From NCBI RefSeq assembly GCF_001905005.1, contig NZ_LWKZ01000023.1, positions 682,001 to 746,000 on the forward strand: 64,000 nucleotides of DNA, read 5' to 3'. This document shows positions 42,193 to 50,939 of this stretch, piece after piece. Source of the DNA: Streptomyces sp. CB02923. GTDB taxonomy: Bacteria; Actinomycetota; Actinomycetes; Streptomycetales; Streptomycetaceae. The translations under genes were made by a program, and so were the position numbers. The notes beneath the pieces were generated by a model. The model was not told the origin of the DNA. It saw only the letters and a list, made by a program, of their open reading frames with translations, and did not search any database. Within the stretch, counting starts at the first letter, position 1; each line of letters starts with the position of its first letter.

Positions 42193-44094
42193 TCACGACA
42201 ACGGCCAATCGTCGAAATTCCCCTCGATGACACGGCGGATGTCGGAGGCGGCCACCTCGGCGGAGGTACTCCCCTGGACGCGGTCCTTGGAAAGGCGCTC
42301 CCCGATCCGGTCGCGGTGGAAAGCCCGTATGTCCGCGGGCAGCGGGAGGCGCCCCGGGGCGAGCAGCCGGACGGCACCGCCGGTGTCCCGGATGCCGAGC
42401 ACCTCGCCGCGATTGTGCACACTGGGCGCGAACGGTATGTCGAGCAGGCCCAGCCGGAAAGCCCGCACGACGCCCTGGGTGACGCTGCCGCCCCCGCATT
42501 CCAGTACCGCGTTCAGCAGATGCTCGCACTCGGCACGCAGCAGCCGCTTCTCCTCGTCGACGGCCCTCCGGTCCAGGTCGGCCGGCGTGGCGGCGGCGAT
42601 CGACCGGTGTGCCTCCCGGATCGACTCGGCGTTCTCCTCCACGGACGGGATGCCCCAGGCCTCGGCGGTCGTCTTGAGCAGGACACGGCCGCAGCCCGAC
42701 AGACCCGCCGTACGCGCCGAACCGCGCAGCAGCTGGGCCGCCTTGCGCCTGGACTCCGGGAACGCGGCCATGTACTGATGGAAGACCGCCGTGACCACCA
42801 CCCCGTGCCGCGTGTGGCCGACCAGCTCGTGGGCCATCTCGTCCATGACCTGGACGGCCGCGACGTCCTGGGACCGGCAGCCCTGCTCGGCATAGCCGAG
42901 ACTCACCGAGCGGACCCCCTGCCCGACGGCCATCAGCATTTCCAGGAGGCAGGTGACGATCGCCAGGCACGGCGGCAGCAGCGTCGCCGTCAGGACGCCG
43001 AAGAACTCCCGGTCCAGGATGATCCCGTAGCGCTCCGCGTACAGCCCGGTGAGCCGGTCGGCGTACTGCCAGACGGGGATCGACTCCTCCAGCGGATAGT
43101 CCTTGTAATAGGGCAGGTTGTAGGTGATGGCGCCGCCTTCGAACGCGGTGACGCCTCCGGCGTAGGAGATCTCGCCGAGCAGCCGGGGGTCCCGGGTGCT
43201 GTGCCGGACCTGCAAGGGGACGGGAATCCGGGACCCCAACTGGCGCAGGACGCGGACACCGTGGTTCACGGCCGGAAAGCCGTTCAGCACGGACCGCTCC
43301 GGGGAGCTGGCGCGCAGGCCCTCCTCGGCGCCGGGATAGTCGTTGTTCCGGGACAGGGAGTCCACCTGGTACGACAGCACGTTCGCCCCGGCCCGGTGCA
43401 GCGCGGTGAACAGACGCACCTGACCGACCGCGTCCGCCACACCGCACCGGGGCTGCAGCAGGGGCCGCCCGGTGTGCCGGGCCCGCAGCTGAGCGGCCGC
43501 GAGCGACGGCCGGCCCACGAGGTACTCGGCGTTGGCGTCGAGTTCGGCGGCGGCCCGCCCGGTGCGCCAGTGCTGCAGGACCTCCTTCCTGACGACCCGG
43601 AAGTGCTCGTCCTCCATCCGCTCGTCGTCGGGCATCACCAGAGTGCGGGCCCGCCCCGCGGGGGACGTACCGTCATGGGCGGCGGGCAGTGCGGGCGGCC
43701 GCCCGGCGAGGTCGTGCTCCAGGAACCGCAGGACTTCGCGCAGGTCGGCATAGCCCGGAAACACCCGGCGGAAGCCCAGCTCGAAGAAGTGGCGCACCAC
43801 GTCGTCCCGGGACGACGACACGGACAGGTTTCCGCCGATGTACCAGTGGACGTCGGGGGTGCCGTATTCCTTGCGGAGTTCGCGGAATTCGCGCGTGTAG
43901 AAGCGGCTGTGCCCGTCCATGCTCGAAATCATCACCACGTCGGCGGTACGCGCCGCCTCGAAGAAATCGCGCAGTTCGTTCTGCGTGCGCAGATCGATGA
44001 CCTGATAGCCGCTCTCCGCCAGGGCGTGCCGGAGAACGAACAGTCCTACGGAGTGGGCGTCGGCCCCGATGCCGCCCAGCACTATTCGGTGCAC
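42193..44094 (-). CDS. Fused B12-dependent glutamate mutase (S-E fusion; methylaspartate mutase)
   Basis: GTG 44094 has AGGAG 6 nt upstream and gives 633 residues. The first ~130 are the cobalamin-binding S subunit with Asp12, His14, Gly17 of DxHxxG (GADAHSVG) and VVMISSMDGH. The rest is the E subunit with PRCGVADAVGQVRLF, SYQVDSLSRNNDY and FEGGAITYNLPYYKDYPLEESI, typical of the substrate barrel. The enzyme interconverts L-glutamate and 3-methylaspartate through adenosylcobalamin. It lies between the A-T gene and the NRPS gene. In clusters such as friulimicin and vicenistatin the two subunits are, to my knowledge, separate; the fusion is distinctive. Both halves look intact. Confidence 0.9.
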   Translation of the reverse strand: MHRIVLGGIGADAHSVGLFVLRHALAESGYQVIDLRTQNELRDFFEAARTADVVMISSMDGHSRFYTREFRELRKEYGTPDVHWYIGGNLSVSSSRDDVVRHFFELGFRRVFPGYADLREVLRFLEHDLAGRPPALPAAHDGTSPAGRARTLVMPDDERMEDEHFRVVRKEVLQHWRTGRAAAELDANAEYLVGRPSLAAAQLRARHTGRPLLQPRCGVADAVGQVRLFTALHRAGANVLSYQVDSLSRNNDYPGAEEGLRASSPERSVLNGFPAVNHGVRVLRQLGSRIPVPLQVRHSTRDPRLLGEISYAGGVTAFEGGAITYNLPYYKDYPLEESIPVWQYADRLTGLYAERYGIILDREFFGVLTATLLPPCLAIVTCLLEMLMAVGQGVRSVSLGYAEQGCRSQDVAAVQVMDEMAHELVGHTRHGVVVTAVFHQYMAAFPESRRKAAQLLRGSARTAGLSGCGRVLLKTTAEAWGIPSVEENAESIREAHRSIAAATPADLDRRAVDEEKRLLRAECEHLLNAVLECGGGSVTQGVVRAFRLGLLDIPFAPSVHNRGEVLGIRDTGGAVRLLAPGRLPLPADIRAFHRDRIGERLSKDRVQGSTSAEVAASDIRRVIEGNFDDWPLS

Positions 44095-44134
44095 AGGGTT
44101 CTCCTGGTTCGGGCTCGGTCGGGACGGGCCTGTC

Positions 44135-46573
44135 TCACGGCGTCCCGGGGGGCGCGGTGGTGCCGCCGGGCAGGGCGTCGAGCGCGTCGGACAGGGCACG
44201 GGCCAGATGGGCGATGGTCCGCCCCTCGTACAGCTCCCGTGCCGGGACGCTGACGGACAGCTGGCGTTCCAGCACGCCGAGGAGCCTCGCGGCGAGCAGG
44301 GAATGGCCGCCGAGAGCGAAGAAGTCGTCCTCCACGCCGACCGGTTCCACGTCCAGCACCTCGGACCAGATGGCGGCGAGCCGCGCCTCCAGAGAGGTGC
44401 GCGGCGGCACGGGACCGGCGGGGAGGGCCCGCGGTGAGCGGACGAGCGGGGGCAGGGCCCGGCGGTCCACCTTGCCGTTGCGGTTCAGCGGCAGATCGTC
44501 GCGGACCATGACGGCCCACGGCACCATGTGCGGCGGCAGCTCCGCGGCCAGCTCCTCGCGCAGCCGGGCACCGAGACCGGCGGCTTCGTCGCGTCCGGCG
44601 GACGCGGTGCCGCTCCCACCGTGACGTGGGACGACGTAGGCGAGCAGCCGCTGGCCGCCCGTGCCGTCCGGCTGGGCGACGACCGCCGCCTCCTTGACCT
44701 CGGGCCGCCCGATCAGATGAGCCTCGACATGGGCCGGTTCCACCCGGAAGCCGTGCACCTTGACCTGGTGATCCGCCCGCCCGACGAATTCCAGGGTGCC
44801 GTCGGCCAGCCGGCGCACCAGATCGCCCGTGCGGTACAGGCGCCGGCCGGGCCGCGTGGCGAAGGGATCGGCCACGAAGCGCTCCGCGGTGGCGGCCGGC
44901 TGCCCGACGTACCCGTGCGCCAGCCCTTCCCCGCCGGTGTAGAGCTCGCCGACGACCCCGGGGGGTACGGGACGCAGCGCCGGGTCGAGCACCACGACCC
45001 GCGTGCCGCGCACCGGGCTTCCGATCGGTACCCGCGGGCCCTCCGGGAGAACTCCCGCGGTGGTCCAGCAGGTGGTGAACGAAGTGTTCTCCGTCGGCCC
45101 GTAGCCGTTGGTGAAGGTGAGGGCGGGAAAGTCGGTGAGCAGGCGCCGGACGTGGGCGGCGGAGGCCGTCTCACCCCCCGTCAGGACGTGCCGCACGTTT
45201 TTGAACAGGCCGGGTTCCTCCGCCACCAGATGGTTGAACAGTCCGGTCGGCAGCAGCAGGACCGTGACGCCTTCGCGTTCCACGGCGGGCCGTATCCGTT
45301 CGACCGCGGTCGGCGGGCCCGGCAGCACCACCAGACGGGCACCGTTCATCAGCGGCGCCCAGATCTCGATGGTCGAGGCGTCGAACGCCACCGGCGAGAG
45401 CTCCAGGAACACGTCGTCCGGTCTGATCTCCATCCAGTCCGGGCCGCGCAGCAAGCGGGACACGGCCCGGTGCGGGACGCCCACCCCCTTGGGGCGGCCG
45501 GTGGACCCCGACGTGAAGCTGACGTAGGCGAGCGCGTCCGGCGCCTCCGGGGGCGCGGCGGGGGCGGTCGGCCGGTCGGCGGCGCCCTGCGGGCGGCAGG
45601 AGGCCACGTCGATCGTCACCTGCTCCGGAGGCAGCAGGGCGCCCAGCCCGGCCTGTACGAGCACATGGCCGGTGCGGGCCGCGGCGAGGAGTTCGGCGTG
45701 CCGGGCAGGCGGATCCTCCGGATCGAGCGCCAGGTAAGCGGCGCCGGTGCGCAGAATGCCGAGCAGGGCGACGATCAGGTCGGCGGAACGCCGGTGCAGC
45801 ACACCGACCACCGCGTGCGGGACCACGCCCCGCGCCCGGAGGGTGTCGGCCACCGCGCCTGCCCGGCTCCACAGGTCGCCGTAGGACAGCGTCGCGTCCC
45901 CATAGGTGACGGCGGGCGCCGTGGGACGGGCGGCGGCCTGGGCGGCGACGTACGTGTGGATGGCGCGTGCCGGTTCGGCCGGTGTCCCGGTGCCCTGGAC
46001 CGGAGTCGCGCGGGACGCCGCGCCGGGCGGAAGCAGGTCGAGCACGGACAGGGGCACCGCCGGATCGCCGACGCCGGCGGTGAGGGCGGCGGCCAGCTGT
46101 TCGGCCCATCCGGGCTCGTCGGGGATGCCGCGGACCTCTACGGGCAGGAGGGCGCCGCCCGCTGTCCCGGTGAGCACGACTTCCGGCGCGGGGGAGCCGG
46201 GGCGGTCGGGGGCGTCGGGGCCGTGGCGGTCGTGGTTGCCGTCACGGCCGTCGTGGCCGTCGTGGCCGGAGCCCGCCGCGGGCGGCGCGCCTCGCTCCGC
46301 CCGCGGTTCGATGGGCGGATCTGCCTGCGGAGCACCGGAGTTCAGCGCCTCGATCTCCGCCGCCGCCCACTTGGCCAGCGCGCCGAAGGACGGATCATCG
46401 GCGAGGCCGACGCACAGGACGCCGTGCCGGGTGCCGGACGCCCCGGTGATGCGGCAGCGGATACGGACGCTCTCGTCGGTGGTCCTGCGGTGCACCACGG
46501 TGACGGCCGCGGCCACGAGAGCCCCGGGATCGTGCGGCCCGAGGCGCTCGCAGTCGATGACCGTCCCGTTCAT
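44135..46573 (-). CDS. NRPS A-T protein with degenerate N-terminal region
   Basis: In the 812 residues, an adenylation domain (about 215-700, FTSGSTGRPKG ~356, NGYGPTENTSF) is followed by a carrier domain (Ser ~754 in LGGHSLLAA). The first ~200 residues lack HHxxxDG and resemble a remnant C domain or linker. They include a His/Asp/Gly-rich run near residues 97-118 encoded by GTCGTGGCC-type repeats. The A code reads roughly DAILVTGSFK and matches no substrate I can name. The start overlaps the dioxygenase stop by 4 bp. It probably presents a separately modified amino acid to the free C domain. Confidence 0.9.
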   Translation of the reverse strand: MNGTVIDCERLGPHDPGALVAAAVTVVHRRTTDESVRIRCRITGASGTRHGVLCVGLADDPSFGALAKWAAAEIEALNSGAPQADPPIEPRAERGAPPAAGSGHDGHDGRDGNHDRHGPDAPDRPGSPAPEVVLTGTAGGALLPVEVRGIPDEPGWAEQLAAALTAGVGDPAVPLSVLDLLPPGAASRATPVQGTGTPAEPARAIHTYVAAQAAARPTAPAVTYGDATLSYGDLWSRAGAVADTLRARGVVPHAVVGVLHRRSADLIVALLGILRTGAAYLALDPEDPPARHAELLAAARTGHVLVQAGLGALLPPEQVTIDVASCRPQGAADRPTAPAAPPEAPDALAYVSFTSGSTGRPKGVGVPHRAVSRLLRGPDWMEIRPDDVFLELSPVAFDASTIEIWAPLMNGARLVVLPGPPTAVERIRPAVEREGVTVLLLPTGLFNHLVAEEPGLFKNVRHVLTGGETASAAHVRRLLTDFPALTFTNGYGPTENTSFTTCWTTAGVLPEGPRVPIGSPVRGTRVVVLDPALRPVPPGVVGELYTGGEGLAHGYVGQPAATAERFVADPFATRPGRRLYRTGDLVRRLADGTLEFVGRADHQVKVHGFRVEPAHVEAHLIGRPEVKEAAVVAQPDGTGGQRLLAYVVPRHGGSGTASAGRDEAAGLGARLREELAAELPPHMVPWAVMVRDDLPLNRNGKVDRRALPPLVRSPRALPAGPVPPRTSLEARLAAIWSEVLDVEPVGVEDDFFALGGHSLLAARLLGVLERQLSVSVPARELYEGRTIAHLARALSDALDALPGGTTAPPGTP

Positions 46574-47613
46574 CGGGTACTTCCTTCCGGGCGCGGTTGT
46601 CCCGCCGTCCCGCGCTCCACCGCGAGAGCGTCGAGCGACGTCGGCAATGAGGGCAGGGCGGGGATCACCCGGGGCCGGGGCATCAGTCCGCGCAGTCCGC
46701 GGGGCAGGCCGCGCACCGCGTAGCACCGGCGCAGCCAGCGGTCCCGGCCGTCGTAGCGGGGGGTGAACGCCGTCCGGCCGTGGACGACGACGCTGTTGTC
46801 CAGAACGGCGAGCTGGCCGGGCCGGAGCCGGAGCCGCCGGGCGGTCCGCTCCAGCGCCGTACGGAGGGCGGCCAGCGCGTCGGTGCCCTGTTGCGTCGAC
46901 GCGCTGGTGTTGTGCGTGTTGTAGCGGATGGTGGGTGCGGCCCGGGAGCCGGACAGCGCCGGGTGCGGGCCGGAGACCGGCCGCTGTCCCTGGGCGTCCA
47001 GCCCGAACGATGTGGGATAGAGGCTGTGGAACAGCGGCTCGCGCAGGACGTCGAGCGTCTCGGGCGGCAGGTGCCGTACGGCCTCGCGCACGGACGAGAC
47101 CAGCAGTGCCGCCACGTCCTCGTGGTCCTGGCGCAGGCACAGCAGGCTGACGAAGTCCGGCCGTAACGGGTGGTGGACGTTCTCGGTGTGCAGTCCCAGC
47201 GACGAGGCGCCGACGTTCTGGATGTACTCCTCCATGCCGGGCTCCGGGGCGACTTCGTGGATCAGCCTGCCGCCGTTCTCGTCCGCGTAGCCGATGAGGT
47301 CGCCGAGGATCTCGGCGACCAGCAGCAGCAGGCCCGCGGACCAGTGGCCCCCGGGCGCGGGGCTGTCGGCCGTCGGGGTGGGCGGCAGGGCGGAGAGCGG
47401 TTCCGGTGCGGCCACGTCGAAGAGACAGTAGGGCTGTGTGCGGCCGGGGCCGGTGAGGGCGGTCAGCTGACGGCGCAGTCCGGCCGGCACCTCGTCCAGG
47501 GCGTCCCCGACCCCGTCCGGGTCACCGGGCACGAGTTCGGCGACCTCGCACGCCACTTCGTGCAGCGCCGCCGTTTCCCGGCGGTCGAGAGTGCACTGGT
47601 TTTCGGCCCCCAC
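46570..47613 (-). CDS. TauD/AsnO-VioC-like Fe(II)/2-oxoglutarate dioxygenase
   Basis: The 347-residue protein has the clavaminate-synthase-like pattern. The HxE iron ligands are His142 and Glu144 in LGLHTENVHHP, followed by RPDFVSLLCLRQDHE. A distal His279 lies in VVVHGRTAF, and an Arg near 296 would bind 2-oxoglutarate. AsnO and VioC hydroxylate C3 of free Asn and Arg, so a beta-hydroxy amino acid is the likely product. GTG 47613 has GGAGG 6 nt upstream. It is the first gene of the long operon and overlaps the A-T gene by 4 bp. Confidence 0.86.
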   Translation of the reverse strand: MGAENQCTLDRRETAALHEVACEVAELVPGDPDGVGDALDEVPAGLRRQLTALTGPGRTQPYCLFDVAAPEPLSALPPTPTADSPAPGGHWSAGLLLLVAEILGDLIGYADENGGRLIHEVAPEPGMEEYIQNVGASSLGLHTENVHHPLRPDFVSLLCLRQDHEDVAALLVSSVREAVRHLPPETLDVLREPLFHSLYPTSFGLDAQGQRPVSGPHPALSGSRAAPTIRYNTHNTSASTQQGTDALAALRTALERTARRLRLRPGQLAVLDNSVVVHGRTAFTPRYDGRDRWLRRCYAVRGLPRGLRGLMPRPRVIPALPSLPTSLDALAVERGTAGQPRPEGSTR

Positions 47614-47856
47614 GTGTTTCCTCCAACAGTGCGGCTCCGGATACGAGTCGAATGACACGCCGAACGTACGTTCAGGGGCAAGGCGGGTCAATATTGCGGA
47701 GGTTATGAGCGTTCCGCGCAATGAAATCAGCAAGGTAAAGAATTGGTAATGTCATGTGGCGTTCCGGAGTTCGGGCGCGTATCAAGGACGTCGGGGAACG
47801 ACGAGACTGCTCGCTGCGACACACGCTGTCACACATCCTGAGAGGACTGGCCGGCG
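47614..47856. promoter_or_regulatory. Divergent promoter region of the NRPS operon and PhyH gene
   Basis: These 243 nt are A+T-enriched near 47690-47770 and contain a perfect 12-bp palindrome, GAACGTACGTTC (47662-47673), 49 nt upstream of the dioxygenase start. It could be an operator or the core of a promoter for the main operon. No gene is seen. Confidence 0.5.
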
Positions 47857-48735
47857 ATGCTGACCGAGCATGAGAAGTTTCTTTTTGACGTCAACGGTTA
47901 TCTGTTGCTGGAGGACATCCTCGAAGCGGATCACCTGAAAGAACTCAACGACGCGTTCGACGAGGCCGGCGACCGGCTCGGCCAGCTCGACTTCTCCCTC
48001 GCCGAGAAGGCGAAACGGTTCGAGGGCGAGCGCCGCCGCACCGAGTTCGACGAGCCCTTCGACTGGCCCAAGCCCGCCTGCCTGGCCTTCCGCAGACTGC
48101 TGTCGCTCCCGGCAGCGGTGGAGCTGATGATCGAACTCGCCGGCGACGGCTTCCGCTACGACACGATGAAAGCCACGGTCATGACGCTCGGAACGGAGGG
48201 ATTCCGGCTGCACGGCGGTGGCGGCATCCCGGGCGACCTGCGCTTCTACGACGTCACCGGCGGCAGGATGTCCAACGGCCTGATGAACATCGCCTACGCC
48301 CTCACCGACGTCGAGCCCGGGGACGGCGGCTTCGCCTGTATCCCCGGCAGCCACAAGGCGAACTTCCCCTGCCCGCCGGAGATCCGGCGGATGGAGTCCC
48401 ACGCCGAGTACGTGCGGCAGATCCCCGTCCGCGCCGGTTCGGCGGTCCTGTTCACCGAAGCCCTGGTGCACGGCACCCTGCCCTGGACCGGCACGTCGGA
48501 GCGGCGCACGGTGTTCGCCCGCTACTCCCCGGGCGGCATGCAGTTCCGGCCCGCGGCGCTCCCGGTCAACTACGAGAACTACGCCGACGAACTGACGCCG
48601 CTTCAGCGGGCGATATTCGAACCGCCCTACTACCTCAACCGCCCCAAGATTTCCCAGCTCCTGGAGGACGAGCTGACGGGGGAGGCGCCGGACGCCGACC
48701 GGCAGGGGAGCGCGACGGGCGCAGCCGGGGCGTGA
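47857..48735 (+). CDS. PhyH-family oxygenase with an HxG iron motif
   Basis: The 292-residue cupin-fold protein resembles phytanoyl-CoA dioxygenases: YALTDVEPGDGGFACIPGSHKANFP, distal His205 in ALVHGTLPW and an Arg near 217. The first ligand site reads His119-Gly-Gly121 (FRLHGGGG) instead of HxD. A large group of poorly known PhyH proteins shares this HGG signature. In SyrB2 and WelO5 halogenases, loss of the acidic ligand opens a halide site. Hydroxylation, halogenation or loss of activity are all possible. A GAGAGGA site precedes ATG 47857. Confidence 0.8.
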   Translation: MLTEHEKFLFDVNGYLLLEDILEADHLKELNDAFDEAGDRLGQLDFSLAEKAKRFEGERRRTEFDEPFDWPKPACLAFRRLLSLPAAVELMIELAGDGFRYDTMKATVMTLGTEGFRLHGGGGIPGDLRFYDVTGGRMSNGLMNIAYALTDVEPGDGGFACIPGSHKANFPCPPEIRRMESHAEYVRQIPVRAGSAVLFTEALVHGTLPWTGTSERRTVFARYSPGGMQFRPAALPVNYENYADELTPLQRAIFEPPYYLNRPKISQLLEDELTGEAPDADRQGSATGAAGA

Positions 48736-48886
48736 CCGGGTGCGGCTGCGGCCCGGACACGCCTGCGGCGGCCGTACGCCGACGGGGTAACCTGACCCGG
48801 ACCTCATCCCGCTGGCCGGCCGAGCAATGCGCGGAGGGCCCCCCTTCTGCCTGCCGCCCGGAGCGATCCTCGGACGGAATGGTGCT

Positions 48887-50299
48887 ATGCGCGAAACGGA
48901 GCCGGCCGGCTCCCTCTGGCGTCACCGGGACTTCATGCTCCTGTGGGGCGGGCAGTCCGTCAGCCTGGTCGGTGCTCAGGTCACCGTGCTGGCGCTGCCG
49001 CTGCTCGCCGCCCTCACCTTGCACGCGTCGACGTTCCAGGTCGCGCTGCTGACCTCGTTCAGCACCCTGCCCTGGCTGCTCTTCTCCTTACCGGGGGGAG
49101 TGATCGTCGACCGCTCCCGCAAGCGGAACGTGATGCTCTGGTGCGACGTGGCCCGCTTCGCCGTGCTGTGCACGGTGCCGGTGGCGGCGGCACTGGACGT
49201 CCTCTCACTGGTCCAGCTCTACGCGGTGGCGCTGGTGTCCGGCACCTTGGCGGTGCTCTTCAACAGCGCGTACCTGAGTTTTCCCGGAATTCTCCTGACG
49301 AAGTCTCAACTCGTCGACGCCAATGGAAAAGTCAGTACCGTGTCGGCGGCGGCCGGCGTGGTCGGCCCCGGTTCCGCGGGCTTTCTCGTGGCGCTCGTGG
49401 GCGCGGCCACCGCGGTCACCGCCGACGCGGTGTCCTATCTCGCGAGCGCGGCCTGTCTGCTGCTGGTCCGGTTCCGGGAGCCGCGCCCCGCGCCGAAACC
49501 CGCGAGCGACCGAGGGTTTCGACGAGAGCTGTCCGCCGGGCTCCGGATCATCGTGGCGGACCGGATCCTGACCTTCGTCACGATCTCGAACAGTCTGGGC
49601 AACTTCCTGCTCGCGGCCATCAGTTCCGTCTGGGTGCTCTACGCGGTCAGGGAACTCGGCTGGTCCGCGCAGACCGTCGGCCTCGTCGGAGGAATCAGCG
49701 CGGTCGGGGGTGTGATCGGCAGTCTGATCGCCAAACCTCTGGTCAAACGGTACGGACTCGTCCGGATCCTGCTCTTCAGCCCGATCCCGTTCGCCCCGGG
49801 GCAGATCGCCGCCGGGTACGTGCTGCCGGGGCTCTCCGGACAGATCATGGTGACCATCGGCTTCACCGTGACGCTGGCCTCGGCCCTCACCTACAACATC
49901 GCTCAGCGGTCCTACCGGATGGCGTCCTGTCCGAAGGAGATGCTGGGCCGGCTGAACGCCACGGCCAGTTGGCTGCAATGGGGGCTGCGTCCGCTCGCCG
50001 GTGTGGCGGGCGGGGCCCTGGGGACGGTGCTGGGCCTGCGTCCTACGGTCCTCCTGTTCGCCTGGCTTCTGCCGTTGGTCGCCGTGATTCTGTGGTTGTC
50101 GCCTCTGCGGAAGGAGCGTGCAGCCGAACGGAGCCCTGTCCTGCCGGTACCGGCTGCGAGTGGTGCGCCTGGTGGTGGAGAGCCGACGGTGATCTCTGGC
50201 GAGCGAGAGCATCTCGCAGCCGGTACAGCCGCTCAGGCGCCCCGATACGACCGTAGCGGTGGGCAACATCCGCCACGCCGACACGGGCCAGGAACCTGA
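48887..50299 (+). CDS. MFS transporter (MFS_3/EntS-like exporter)
   Basis: Twelve hydrophobic segments are visible in the 470-residue protein, with the MFS loop GGVIVDRSRKRN after helix 2 and VSAAAGVVGPGSAG. EntS-like and macrolide-efflux exporters share this layout, so product export is likely. ATG 48887 is chosen by the start of homology; the ribosome site is weak. Codon 68 is TTA (49088-49090). The last ~65 residues after the final helix are unlike a normal MFS tail and overlap the winged-helix gene on the other strand by 257 nt, suggesting loss of the native stop. Confidence 0.87.
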   Translation: MRETEPAGSLWRHRDFMLLWGGQSVSLVGAQVTVLALPLLAALTLHASTFQVALLTSFSTLPWLLFSLPGGVIVDRSRKRNVMLWCDVARFAVLCTVPVAAALDVLSLVQLYAVALVSGTLAVLFNSAYLSFPGILLTKSQLVDANGKVSTVSAAAGVVGPGSAGFLVALVGAATAVTADAVSYLASAACLLLVRFREPRPAPKPASDRGFRRELSAGLRIIVADRILTFVTISNSLGNFLLAAISSVWVLYAVRELGWSAQTVGLVGGISAVGGVIGSLIAKPLVKRYGLVRILLFSPIPFAPGQIAAGYVLPGLSGQIMVTIGFTVTLASALTYNIAQRSYRMASCPKEMLGRLNATASWLQWGLRPLAGVAGGALGTVLGLRPTVLLFAWLLPLVAVILWLSPLRKERAAERSPVLPVPAASGAPGGGEPTVISGEREHLAAGTAAQAPRYDRSGGQHPPRRHGPGT

Positions 50300-50456
50300 G
50301 ATAACGCCGGGCGGTCACGGTACTCATTCCCGTGTCCCTCGATACATCGGCTGCGGAAACATCTTCCGGTTCTGCTTCTCTGAGAGTCTTGACTACATTT
50401 CGGAGGGTTATTTCGGAAATACCTTTGGGTAAAGGAATTGCGGCCACCTCCGGCAT
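50043..50456 (-). CDS. Stand-alone winged-helix protein, paralogue of the 28087 gene
   Basis: The first ~76 residues (LPKGISEITLR, VSAADVSRDTGMSTVTARRY, FLARVGVADVAHRYGRIG, APERLYRLRD) closely match the protein at 28087 and the DNA-binding domain of CitB/DcuR response regulators. No receiver domain is present. The remaining ~60 residues are low-complexity and lie opposite the MFS 3' end. Codon 9 is TTA (50430-50432), so bldA control is likely. ATG 50456 lacks a clear ribosome site. It may regulate this end of the cluster. Confidence 0.75.
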   Translation of the reverse strand: MPEVAAIPLPKGISEITLRNVVKTLREAEPEDVSAADVSRDTGMSTVTARRYLRFLARVGVADVAHRYGRIGAPERLYRLRDALARQRSPSALHHQAHHSQPVPAGQGSVRLHAPSAEATTTESRRPTAEARRTGGP

Positions 50457-50939
50457 TTGCGGTGCTCAGTCCGGACATGTTGGTGTCAGGCGTGACGCGC
50501 ATCAGCTTCCGCCGTCGGTCAGTGTTGTGTCAACAGGGAGAAAGAAGTGTGCTTGCATCTTGAACCTTCCTTGGCGCTTCCGCGGCGACCCATTTATTGG
50601 GGATGATTCAACGCCGGTGAGGCACATTGGCCCGATCTCTGCCGTACCTGTCTGAAAACAGGTGACGAGTGATCGAAAAGGAGAGCCTCTCCGGTGAGGT
50701 GCCGGAAAAAGTCGGAGCACGGGACTTGACGGACCGGGGATGCGGCTACTCCCGGAGCAGGCGCCGCCGCACGGTCCGGCGCCTGCCCGGCCCGGACGGC
50801 CGGTGCCCCCGGCCTGCTGAGCACCGCCGAGGCCATGACGAAGCAAACCCCATCTCGCCTGCTGTCCGGTGTGGTGGACGCTCCCTTTCATCGAAATACA
50901 CGTGGCGGAGTTCCGCGGAGCGGGCTGGACAGGAGGACA
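50457..50939. promoter_or_regulatory. A+T-rich divergent intergenic region
   Basis: The 480-nt stretch separates the winged-helix gene from the aminotransferase. It has several A+T-rich blocks (about 50510-50700) suited to promoters. A minus-strand frame at 50502-50891 has no plausible protein features and I do not call it. Confidence 0.45.

Noticed and set aside
37854..42230. Plus-strand open frame of 1458 codons opposite the NRPS gene
   Set aside because: It is the antisense shadow of the C-A-T-C-A-T gene, has no domains, and arises from high third-position GC.
42040..46723. Long plus-strand frames opposite the mutase and A-T genes
   Set aside because: They carry no recognisable motifs while the minus strand encodes intact mutase and adenylation domains.
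50502..50891. Minus-strand frame of 129 codons in the A+T-rich gap
   Set aside because: Low-complexity product, no ribosome site and no domain; the region looks regulatory.
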